In this document: piece by piece, positions 1 through 12,069 of the stretch
Layout: every line of letters begins with the position of its first letter
Position numbering within the stretch: the first letter of the stretch is position 1
Source: Cristatella mucedo
Taxonomy: Eukaryota; Bryozoa; Phylactolaemata; Cristatellidae
DNA length: 64,000 nucleotides
Assembly: GCA_009760855.2 (NCBI GenBank)
Contig: WPIO01000164.1
Coordinates: 364,001 to 428,000 of the forward strand
Direction: 5' to 3'
Position numbers and translations under genes: made by a program
Notes under the pieces: model-generated
Databases searched by the model: none
Told to the model about the DNA's origin: nothing
Seen by the model: the letters and a program-made list of their open reading frames with translations, nothing else

Positions 1-866
1 ATTCGGTAGCCAACAGCCTTCGTCTCACGCAACAAAGAGAAAGTGGGAAGCATAGCAGAGTCAGCAGAGCAGTTGAGGTAGTAAGTAGCATAGCAGTAGC
101 AGTTCAGAACCGCTGAAAAAATGTGCCATAGTCGGCAGTTGGAGAGTGGTTGTCGTTGCGTAAGAATTGTGGAAGTGAGTTCCACAGTCTAGGACCTGCA
201 GAGCTAAAGCGTCTGTCGCTAACTGTCATTAACGAGAGGAATGGGACAGCTAATTTTTTGTCCACACAGGACCTGAGGGCGCGAACAGGCTGAAACTGAT
301 GCAGCAGTTCAGCTAGGTACGAAGGAGCCAAGCAGTGGCAAGCCTTGTGAGTCAGCGTAAGAACTTTGCTCTGTATCCTTTGCTCAACCAACAACCATCC
401 TAGCTCTTTCAGCAGAGGTGACACGTGCTCAAACCGCTGGGACTTGAAGACTGGCCTTGCAGCCATATTCATAGTCAGCTGTAGTGGCATAATAGCTTTC
501 TTTGGCAGCCTAGCCAAAATGCAATTACAATAATCAAGCCGAGACAGAACTAAAGAGCTGGTTAAATTTTTTGCAAGCCACTGTGGGAGACAGCTTCTAA
601 TCTTGGAAAGAGATCGGATGTGATGGCTAGCTGTAGAGGCAGTCTTCTGAATGAAGCTTTTGAAATTGAGGCAGCTGTCGAACATGACACCTATATTACG
701 AGCACGTGGTGAAGGTCGCGCAATAGCATCACCTATTAGAACAGCAAAGCCTTTTAATCCAGCTACACGCTTAGGGTGTCCTATGAGCAGCAGTTCGGCT
801 TTATCGTCATTTAATTTCAGGAAGTTTTCCGACATCCAGGATCGAATATCAGCAAGATTGTGCAGG
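1..866 (-). mobile_element. LINE-B copy, 5'-truncated, 3' end cut by window edge
   Basis: The sequence matches the LINE-B copies at 19.55-21.7 kb and 55.97-56.9 kb almost base for base. It covers the region after the reverse transcriptase catalytic motif, the C-terminal domain and part of the 3' UTR. Similarity to the other copies stops near 850-866, just before the conserved [17 protein letters not shown] stretch, so this is a 5'-truncated insertion. The true 3' terminus lies outside the window. Confidence 0.85.
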
Positions 867-916
867 CCATTTAGAGCTTTCTTGCTCCAGATGCACATCA
901 GGCTTGAGAGTTCCAC
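104..916 (-). pseudogene. LINE-B ORF2 C-terminal fragment
   Basis: This open frame encodes the post-catalytic part of a CR1-like reverse transcriptase: thumb region, the SRLDYCN motif, and a C-terminal domain with [13 protein letters not shown]. The first 25 or so residues do not match other LINE-B copies and come from flanking DNA, so the start is not genuine. The endonuclease and the RT palm with YADD are missing. The fragment cannot be autonomous. Confidence 0.8.
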
Positions 917-935
917 GTCACGAATGCGGACATAG

Positions 936-1476
936 GCAGTGGTTCATAGAAATCTAGCTAAATTCAAATGAAGATTAAATATTTAGGCGATCCGATTAAA
1001 TTTAGTATTACACAAAGTAACAGCCGGCAAAGTTACAATGGGACCTCGGTCAGTCGAAGAGTCGTGGGTGATTCGCCATGGTAGCTCATGGCGACTGGGC
1101 ACGCTCCACAAGCCTTGGATTTAGAGAGATCCAAGTCTTTGATTGGCGGATGGATGGGCTATCGGATGAGTTAATAGAGGGCAGGCTTGATTGCTTGCTT
1201 GAATCTTAGCATGAAACGGAGAGTGGGGAATAGTTTATTGTTGGTACCTTGGGGATAAATTCATTGTTCATTAGCTTGTTACCTGAATATCTGTGAACAA
1301 TTTATGTCAATCTGATAGCGAATAGTACAGTTCTTGGCTCAGTTATTTCAACTCACGACGAATTCTTTTAGTCAAGTCTAATAAATGTTATGCCTGCCTT
1401 CGTGCAGGAGTTGCAGCGCTGCCTTGCTCTCATCCCTGCTTCTATGCAAGTTTGTAGCCACAAAATGGATACTTAC
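936..1476. other. Unassigned spacer or intron
   Basis: I see no supported exon here. Around 1030-1075 there is a faint resemblance to the B-box part of SINE-2, too weak to call. On the gene model this stretch is intron downstream of the CCP exon that ends at 1477. Confidence 0.4.
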
Positions 1477-1638
1477 GTGCACAAGCCTGGGGCTGCTTAT
1501 TCCAAGTACTATTTTGGAGGCACTTGATAATCACATCGGAATTTCCATCAGGATTAGTGTAGCCAGCGTTGCATTTGTAACTAATATTTCCGCCAGGTGA
1601 GAAGTCCCTGACCAGTAGGTAAGCGTTTTGGGGAATGC
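1477..1638 (-). CDS. CCP/sushi exon (CCP-3)
   Basis: The 162-nt exon lies between an acceptor TATCTTACAG and a donor GTAAGT and is phase 1-1. It reads GIPQNAYLL, then [13 protein letters not shown] and W..QPQAC, which are Cys2, Cys3, the sushi Trp and Cys4. The first Cys is not in this exon. Joining to the upstream exon (1930-2079) gives C-SDP-G-IPQN, a textbook sushi start, which supports the splice assignment. Sushi modules are compact binding domains of complement and adhesion proteins. It is the most 3' exon seen. Confidence 0.75.
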
Positions 1639-4600
1639 CTGTAAGATATTCAGCTCGTAACTGGACTATCCTGCAGCCCATCAACTTTAATTTCAACTTA
1701 CAGAAGTTTTTCATGCCAAAAATAGGATTATTTAATTGCAGTTGTGCCGATTAATTGGTTTTTCCCAGTGGAGAAGCCGCTTGATTCGAAACAAGGTCAA
1801 GATGAACGTATTTGATGACCGAGGTAATGGGCTCGAGCCCTGTGCCAGGTAAGACGCACCTGAATAGAGATTTAAGTTCTCTTCGAACGCTATACAAATG
1901 AGTTATATTATTAATATATTAAATATTACCAGGATCAGAGCAGCAAGACTCTGTATCCACGGATGAGTCGTAGCAGTGAAGCCCACGGCATTCGTACAGC
2001 CCGTAATTGCAACTTCTGGTACGCTGCCGTGAGCTAGATGAATGGCAATCTGACCATTGCGACCATTCACTCCAAGAAACTAAAATAAAAGTAAATCGAC
2101 TTATAAATTCCGTAATCGTTGAAGAAATTTTGAATTGTCTTGTAATTGATAATACAAAAAATTTGGCATTTTCAGCTAGCACGTCGGTTTCTTTGGTAAC
2201 CGTCGCTCTAAACTTAAATCAATTATAAATATCGTGCTATTTACCATTAAATAGACCACCATCCAGTAAGCAAAACGTTGGTTGCATGGAATTGCAGTCT
2301 GTCATGATATGCGTGCCATTACTCGACCACGCTGGGCATACACTCTTTGAACCAGGAAATCCGCTCTCGGGTCTTTCCGATGCAAGATCGAATCCACCAC
2401 CTCTTTCCATAAACGAAAAAGCAAAAAGTACCATTTTTATGGAAACTCCACATCTAATAAAAAATTGCCGTAAATGAGGAGAACGACGAGGAACTCCAAA
2501 ACTGCTAAAAAGCGTAATCAGCTTGAACTTAACAAACTAACTTTGACGAGTAGCATTTCATGAATACGGATGCAGAATACGCCTTAAATGCATAGACGCG
2601 AGCTTATAGAAATGGTTCTCGACGGAACCTTGAATACCACGCCCATGCAAATTAGATGTGTTTTATATGTTAAGGAATCTCAAATTAAGTTTGATGTTAC
2701 ACGTATTGCTCTGTAAAGCTTTAAAGATTTTCAACCCCATTTTAGTCTTCGACGAGCCAACAATTTAGCTTATTTGATCGAAAAATTTGGTTAATACATG
2801 TCTTTAAAGTTTTTCTTTCAAAATACTCACAACCTATACGCAAAATTCACAGTTTTTACCATTGAAATATTGAAAATAGTAAAGCAATTTTTTAAGAGAT
2901 TTTTCACCAGAAGTAGCATATCGAAACTCACTAAATGGCATTCAGTGAAAATAAGGCCCAATGGGTGTATTTAACCAGTGAACTTTGTAAACCAAAGCTA
3001 CATAGCCATATACAGACAGCAATCCTAAAGTTGAATTTCTGACCAATAGTTATTACAGTTCAAAAGCGTATGCCGAGCTGGCTTTGCCAAATGGTTAAGG
3101 TGCTTGCCTCGACCAAGGTCAAGGATAATATATTTAGTTACCTAGGTCGCAGGTGCGATCCCCATGGCTCATGCCAAGCGCCTGTGGCGATAGTAAAGTG
3201 AGAGCACTTACCTCAGACTATGGCAGTGCCATTGATTAACTGCAGTTTCGAAGCGGTATTAAGCTGGGGGGCCGACGATCTTGGCTAGCGAGTCAGAGCA
3301 AAGTGTTCTAGCTACGAGGCAGGAGCCAAGACTCTAGCCGATCGGAGCTCAGTGCTTCTGCACCACAGGCGACAGCAGACTCTAGTTAGCATTCAGTTCT
3401 CAACTTGATGTAATGACTAAACGTTGCTGAAAGCGGTTACTTACAAGTGCTCCAGTTCGTTTGCTGTTTAGCAATAATATCAATAATAATAGTAATACAT
3501 TTGATAAAGAGCCCTCTGAGAACATAATCTCTTTCTTGGCGATTTATATTTGCTGCATAGGAAACTCGATCATATGGTGAGTGGTATCATGCTTGATAAA
3601 CAGCATGAATAACATGCACAGGGTCAGCATGCACTTTTGGTTAGTGGCAGCTTGCACAGTGTCAGCACGCATAAGCACATACAAGACGAATCACAGGGAC
3701 ATACTAAATGCTGTCGTAAATAGGCGTGTTTGTAAGTTCTTTTTAAATGTGGTCAAGTCAGATGATATTTTGTAGCAATTGAAATCCACCACCTCTTTCC
3801 ATAAACGAAAGAGCAAAATACACCATTTTTTTAAACGGCATATCTGATCCTAATTGCCGTAACAGAGGAGAATGACTTGGAAATACAAAACCGCAGGAAA
3901 GCCTAATCAGCTTGCAACTTTAGAAACTAGGATGGACGGGTAGCATTACATGAATACCGATGCAGAATAAGCCTAAAAAGCAAAGACCCGAGCTTATATA
4001 ATCGGTTCCTGACGGAACTTTGGAGACCAAGCCCATGAAAATTAGATGCATTTTATTACACGCATGTTAAGGAATCTCAAATTAAGTTTGCCGTTAAACG
4101 TATCGTTCTCTAAAGGCTCAAAGATTGTCTAATCAATTTTAGTCTTCCCCGAATGCCATATTTAGCTTATTTCATTAAGAAAATAGGTCTAAAATACAAG
4201 ATGTCATTGGAAATTGTCTTTCAAGAAACAGACAATCTATATATACAATTCAAGTTTTTACCACTAAAATATTGAAAATAATAAAATAACTTTTCAAAAA
4301 TCTTTTTCACCAGAAGTAGTATGTCAAAAATATCCAAGATTACCATCAGTGAAAATTTGGCCCAATTTTGAGAGTTAGCCTTTCCAATTTCCGAATCCGA
4401 CTCGGTTAGCACATAGCTAGTAGTCATGTAGTAGTTGTATTAGTTATAGTAGATGCTAGTTGTATCATCATGCAATATAATAATATTTTCTGCCATTTAC
4501 GTGGGGATGTCATCAATACATGCATCAAGGGAGTTAAGAGAATTAGAGCTACTCGAATGCTGGGAGAGACCATAATTATAATATTAATAATACGCTTAAT

Positions 4601-7600
4601 AAAGCACCCTCGGAGAACTCAATCTTTTTCTAGGCGCTTTAAGTTTTCTGAAAATTAAACGCGATTGAATAGTGAGTGGTATAATGCTTGATAAACAACA
4701 TGAATAACATGGCTAGGGGTGACATGCACAGGATCAGGAATCAAAGTAAAGGTGCAACTGAGTAGCGTACGAATAGAAATTAAAGCGTAGATTGAGCTTG
4801 GCAATCGCATCGGCCTGAGGAAGAGACAGTATAAACCGTGAAAAGAGCCGGATCTAGCAAGGAGACCTGAGGTACCCCATATTTCAAAATGCCTCGGAGG
4901 ATCTTTGCCAATTCACATCAATACTCTGGATTCTTCCACTGAGATATGACCTGAACCATTTCAGAGCTGTGCCAGTAATGGCCAAGCGAGATTAGAGGCG
5001 GTTTAAAAGAACTAGCGAGATGCCGACACTCATCCACACAAATTTGGTAGCAGAAAATGTTTTAATTCACGAGAATTCGCTATCGGAAGACAAAAAAAGA
5101 CCGCTTGCAGTGTGTGGGATTTAGATGCCGCAAGACGTTTGTCCTGGATGAATTCTTAGGAGCAGGCAGTGCTCTCCATTAATCAATACGAATGCGACTT
5201 ACGCGAGCAATTGAACTTGCATGCCAAACAGACAGCGGCTACAGAAGACATTTACAAGCTGTTGTGCTGCAAGTTTGTTTGGCCGTGCACCCCTTCACTG
5301 ACCGAAGAGGCCGAGCTCGAGGCGACGCTTTTGGCACGAGCAAAGGGGCGGTCATGAAACTGAAGGGGCGGTCATTGAATCACAGTTACATGAACTGCTG
5401 CTACATTGATGCCATTTTACAGAGGCTGGAACGATATTTGCTACTGTACTCTTTTCTATGCAGGAACCAATCATTCCCCAGCTGAAAGAAGTAGTACTTG
5501 GCAGTAGAGGTAATGCGCTCATTCACTGAGCCGCATTAATATTTATTCCATAACAAAACTTATTTTCGAAGTTACTACCCATTTCTCTAAGAGAAATTGT
5601 TTTATAGTGTTTCCACACCCCAGGGGTAGAGCGAAAGAGCACTTTAAAATGTAGGCTGTGTATATGATTGCAAGCAAATTTATAATGACGATAAACTAGA
5701 ATCATGTAACTAAAAATTTCATTTAAGCGTTTCAGAATTTGTTTTTTGGATAATACACAATCTCCGATTAACGTAAAGTTAGGTGTTGTGTTTAAACAAA
5801 CATGTACAGGCACACACAAAAAATCATGTACATACACGAAAGCTACAGCCCACAGTCAGACACTGTCAACACTATTCTATTAGGGCCTAAGTGAGTAACA
5901 AATACTTAATACCACACGCTTAAACTCCAAAAGCACGCTTAAATGGCAAATGCAATGGGCTTTTCTCTCTGTCCCTCCGTTTGTGCTTATCTTTGCACGG
6001 CTCTTTTTTACGTCTAACATCAGTACGTTCATTCTTGGGGAGGGGGGGCGATGCCGACCCAGTGCTCGGGTCCGATGAGCCATCAGCGTGCAGGCGATCT
6101 ATACTAGCTGATATTAGCAGCCACTTTTTGTAAAGCGGCAGAAGTGCCTAAAAGGCGATCACCACCGCTTCCAGCGGCAATAAAAGATCGCTCGCTGTAA
6201 GATTTGAAGCCACCACCTCGAAACCGAAGTCGTGAACAGTAACCAACCTATAGGGTATATCATCCAAAATACTGTTGGAGAATCGATGCGACTGCCTATA
6301 AAATTTGCGACTCTCTGGTATAACCACGTAACGTTTCTGCTTGTGGCTTCATAATTAGGAGCAGAGCAGGCGACGAGTGCACTTTCGAAGGAGAGTAGAT
6401 TAGCTTTCTGGGAAATGCAAGCACCCGTTTCGTTTAAATAGCTCCAGGCCGCATCGGGCTTCTGAAAAAGAGAGAAGCTAGTGTAAGGCAATATGTCATA
6501 CATTTCAAACGATATACAGTTGTTGTTCCAATAGGAAGCATACTCTTGTGCAAGGCAGGATACTTGAATTTGTCCATCGATCAGGCATTTTGCAGTAAAC
6601 AATTTGAATCTCCAACTCATCCTGAAATTCATAGCCTTCTTTACATTTAACGGCTATCCAGTCATTGAAGTCAAAGATATTTGATGTGCCATCAGTGCTG
6701 GAACTGACTATCTCCGAATGCAGAGGTATGGATGGTAACTTTGAGCAGAAAATTCCTAGGAACAAATAATTAGAGAGGTATAAAAGCTTTTCAAACTAGG
6801 ACTGTTATAATCAATTTAATAGCGTCATAAAAATATTTAGATGTATTTAAATTACTGTGACATTGCATAAGCAGAGGTGACCACGAATTGCATCCAAGAC
6901 ACCAACTCGAGAAGGTACGCTGAGAGTCACCATGGACAAGCCACCCAGAGCCACAGGTGAATGCATTCAGAGATCCTCGAAGCAACGATCCGCTGACTGC
7001 TGCAATGCCAGAGCTGTTCGGTGGATTCACTTGACAGCAACCGCAGAAATCGACGTCCGTTGACGAGCCTTGAATAAAAATGTTTGTCGGTTACTGTGTG
7101 AATGCAGCTGTTTTGGTAATAGTCTATATTTAAATTAATTTGCACCTTTTTTGTGCAAACGTTTTGTATACTATGTCTTTTCTTCGATATATGTCGCTGA
7201 ATAAGAAAAAGAGCACCCACAACAATTCTTTATTGAAAATTTCAAAGATAATAAAAGCATTTCACAAGAAATTGTAAGGCGCGCATAAATAAAGAAATAA
7301 TTGAAAATAAGGTCTCAATTATCTGATCGTTTAGGTTTATTCAATTATCCCAAAGTCGTTGTCGTCGTTTTTACGTCTAGTGTTAATTTACATTAAGTAA
7401 CCTCTTAGCAAGGATTGCCTAGTATGAAAATACCAACTTGGACAAAGGCTTTTGTCACTCAGTTTTAGTTCCCTTCATTCTTAGGCTCCAGCCTACATAT
7501 CTCATCTACTATCCCATCAGGCTAAGCATATTACCACACGATTTTTGGGTTTTTTTTTAACTAGCTACCCACACCTAGTAAAAACCGGTAAACGTAAAGA

Positions 7601-10600
7601 CCGTGCCTTTAGTTCGTACGGTTCATCCTAGGACACACTCCCAGCATCCTTCACGACATATCCTGACCCGTGCTTTTTTGCAAAGAGACTAAAAACTCAC
7701 CTATGTATGACATTGGTATTCCGTTGGTCTCTGAGGTCCACTTTTACGTGCTTATGGGGGATGCCATTGTTCACGCTGCCACTAAACTGTACTTGCATGC
7801 CGACCGAGTGCATTTCAGGCTTAACCACGTTATTTTTGTTGTTTATTCATCATGCTACTAGTAACCATTCGATAGCGCTTTCTTTCGTCGCGAATGTAAA
7901 GTGCCTAGAAATATGATGAGCTCTCTTTCGGCACTCTGTCAAATGTTGTCTTACTATTGTGGTTATTATTATTATTATCTCAAAATAGTAGATATGGAAA
8001 GCTGCTTTCTTTCATTATGAATTGCTCATGACACATCGACTCTTTCTATGCCGATGCTTAGTACTTTGAGTGATTTTCTTAAAAGCTTAAGTGATTATAT
8101 CGGCAGCATTCGAAAGAGCACAACAAACTTCGGAAGGAAATGGTATTTATAACTGAAACGAATACATGATTTACAATGCAAACTTTTACTCGAATTTTTT
8201 TAAGGAACCTTAAAATGTCTGTCCGTGCTAGGCCTCATTTTCGTCTTTAGGCAATACAGCTAAATAATGTGAGGACATAGTATATTTAGTTTTTAATACT
8301 ACTGAGCTACCGCTTATTTATTCTTCGACACTCTGGATTCATCGGTTTTCTGGGATTAAATGCTGCTAAACGAGTTTCATTTAGTATACAATTTTATATA
8401 ATATTACTCTGAATGCTTATTTTAATTATGCAATTTAATAAGTTAAGAATTACATATTTAAAATGACTAGATGAGCGTCTGCAGAATATGACATGTTAAA
8501 AATAAATGAGTGATATTGAAGAACTGCCTGTATTAATCCTCTAAAGATATTAAAGTATATTTTAGAGGCTGCTGTTACTATTTACCACATTACATCTTAA
8601 TTTAAAATAATATCCTCATAGCGCTAGGGCTATGTAAAGGTCTTACTAGCTTCTTGATTCAGCGGCCTCAGAAATTCTGAGATTAAGCATAACTAAATAC
8701 AAGAAAATGCATCAAACGATTACATTCGACGATGGTAGTATCAGTATTGTTTGCTGAAACCTCAAAGAAGCCTCTAAATGTCTTAATTCCTGAAGCATTT
8801 GCCGTAGCTCCGCTGATTTAAAAGGAAATTGCTTGCTTTCCCTTTAGGTCCACCACAGCTTCGCTACTTGTTCAGGCCCCTCGTGTCGTTGGGTTGTTTA
8901 TAGTCATTACTACTGCTCATCAAATTCTTAGCTCCTACATTTTCGGCGAAAGAAGCTTTCCCTACGCTGCTAGTTCAAAGACTCACACATAAATCATCAC
9001 CCAATACGTTCTCTGCCGCTTTCACGCCCAGTATATCTTTAAAGGATTTTGTATGCTAGATCTTTCATACCAGTCACTTCTTCTACTGGCCTACATCAGC
9101 TGTCCTTTTTATTTTCTTTCTCCTGGAAGCTATGGAACTAGTTTCTCACTCTTCTAACCGCTGGTAGCTGGTTTAACTTTGAGTGAGCGACGGAAAACTC
9201 TAATGCAAATCGATTTACTTATCCCAGCTGTTCGGAGTTTGGAACTGAGATCTATTTACTTGATTAACACGGTCTATGCATTCACACAATTGCAGTTAAA
9301 TTAATGTATTTAATTTTTTTTATCTGTGATATGTTTAGTCGCTCGTAGAGTCGTGATTTTATTCTTAGTTCGAGACTTGGCTCGTTGGAATGTTTGTGTA
9401 TTTTACTACAGCAAATAATTCTTTCTCCGAAAAGAGAGAATAATTTGTAACCTTTGCGTAAATAAAACTATTCAGTGATGCGAAAAGAGTTTTGGTTCAC
9501 CTTTAGTACCTGGGCATTTCTCATGAGAGCAAGGTGGACTTTGAACGTGACAAATTCTGCTTCTTGTTCTTGTTGTTTTTTTTCCGTCGCATACTTCTAG
9601 CCACGGGCTCCATTCTAACCAGTGAGAGCTTTGTGTATGGCGCTGACAGATAAATCTTAAACTGGTGTTGCACGGTTGTGTCGTCGTTGTTAGGCTTCTA
9701 TCCGATGAGTCAAAATGACCAGCAATGCACGAGTCTCTTGTAAAATTAGATTCGGCCATGGCTGCTGAAAAGGCATGATAGTAGCTTACAATGCTTTGTA
9801 AGCGTAGCCTGACCTATCGAGAAAAACCGCTGAATATCCGTAAAGCCATTTTCTATATATTGCATCTCTAAAGTTCTCTTACCGATCCAGAATAATGGCA
9901 AGGCCATAACGTTGATTGACGCAGAAATTATAGCTTGCACGTCATTACTATAATCAGCCAGTAGTGTCGAGTGTTGGCTAATACAGCTTCTATTTGAGTT
10001 CTTCATATCTTGGCGGTTTGACAGCATGCTAATAGCGATGCAGTTGCAGCCATAGCAGATGAAATTCACTGGATAGAACGAAGAAAGATATTGTTGCACT
10101 CACCAATGTGGCGACCTTCAATTTGTGCAGGCACATGACTTCACTTGCATGTACTCGGTTTACCGTATGTTACCACTTTGGTTAAATTGCATATATCATC
10201 AAGAATTCATTAAAATCGTTTAGCCATTTAATAACTATTAAGATTGTACAGTTCAGTACCTTAGCAAGTTATTTTGGTCACCTGTGCTCGGTTGCCCTTT
10301 CCCAATCAGAGCTCTTGCATACGAAGCAATGTCAATTAATATTTAAATATATCTTTACAAGTCATTTGTTACGGATTAGTGAGGGCCCGGTGCTGTCGGC
10401 AAAGTAAGTTTCGTCCTGGATTCTGAGTTGACGAACACGTAACCAGACGGCTCCCAACCCAGGGATCGCATCAGAGATGCCACCACAGTTGGAGGGATCA
10501 GCCTAGATCAGCCAGGCAGGCATCATTGCCGATCCACCAGCTGCCGAGAGCATTGAACACTAAGGGCCTCATCTCACTGGAAAGACAAACTTAACTTAGC

Positions 10601-11988
10601 AATGACCGAGCGATGTTCGTGTACTTGTAGACCCAGTCCTGAGCAGTCCCCTACGGGAACCAATTTTGATGCTTGGTCTTAAACAATGTTTTAGTCAATT
10701 AGCTAAAGACAATTGACAAGATAGGGCTACGAATGGAAACTCGGCCAAGAGCAGAAAACTATTGAACCCTTCAAAGAAGTAAAATTTGCAACAGCTAGAA
10801 AATAGCTAGCTTGTTGTTAGACTGGTATAACAACGGTATGCTTTATCGATTCAGAGCCAGGATATAAACTGGAGTAGTAGCAACTGACAGTTACAAAATA
10901 GCCGGCATTTCTAACTGAGAAACTGTTAGTTTCCCAGTTAGTTCTAGACAAGTTCAAGCAACTGACAGCATATGGACTAAAGGTTATACTAATGTATTAT
11001 TACGATGGTTATTTTAGAGTCATTGCATTGTATTGCATTTATTTACTGACACTGTGTCGTACTGTGCGGCATTGCATTATTTTGTATCTCCGTCTGTAAC
11101 TCTACAAAGACATAAAGACTACCCGGGTGGTGCCTAAGAAAGTTTTGTATAGCCCGCTCACAGCCGAAGCTGGTCGGGTACACGTTTGGTTGCTGACAGA
11201 CTTCTTGTCCCGCCACAAAGAGAACGTGGGAAGTATAGCAGAGTCAGGAGAGCAGTTGAGGTAGTGAGTAGCGAAGGATTAACTGCTCAGGACGGCGAGA
11301 AAAGATGTGCGGTAGTCGGCAGCACGAGAGCAGTTGTCGTTGCAGAAGCATCTACGAAACGAGTTTCACCGTCTAAGACCTGCAGAGCTACACCTTTTAG
11401 CGGCAATGGTCTTTAAGCAGAAGAATGGAACAGCTAGTTTATTTTCCTCGCAGAACCTAAGGGCACGAGAAAGCTAAAACTGGCGGGAAAAGATCGCTTG
11501 ACCGAGTGACCGTTCAGTCCTGCCTCCACCCAATCAGCGGGTATGACCAGGCTGGAGAAACGTTATGCACTCCTGTCCAGTCAGGCTAGGGCGGGGCGAA
11601 ATGGCGGCGATGCGAAGCCCACAGCTCTTTTTAATAATGATAATGCACTTGCCAAAGCTCCCTCAGAGAACTAACTCTCTCTCTCTCTCTCTCTTTCTTG
11701 TAGTTTGTTCGCACAGCAGAGAGCCAGCCCATGCCCAACACCGACAGTTTATTACCAACGCACGGAGCCGAAGAGCGCACGGCTCTCCTCGGCCCCTGCT
11801 CTCGCTCGACGCAGGCTGTCCCTTGGCCGACCCCGATGGTGAATCCACCATCTGTTCACCAGCGGGTTATCGGCCTGTGTCAACGCCTCATTAGAAGCTG
11901 ACCGCAGCTGTGCACAGGCGCCTCTCGGGGATGCTCCCACCAGCAGTTGAGGAAAGGAGCAGTACCAGCCCGCATGCAATCGAACTAC

Positions 11989-12069
<81 letters not shown>

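Noticed and set aside
6927-7220. A 97-codon minus-strand frame at 7 kb
   Set aside because: It is a different frame over the CCP-1 exon; the sushi frame has the Cys pattern and both splice sites.
10069-10105. An intron of about 33 bp before the CTLD-1 exon
   Set aside because: GTGAGTG followed by a good acceptor is too short to be spliced; upstream codons contain a stop.
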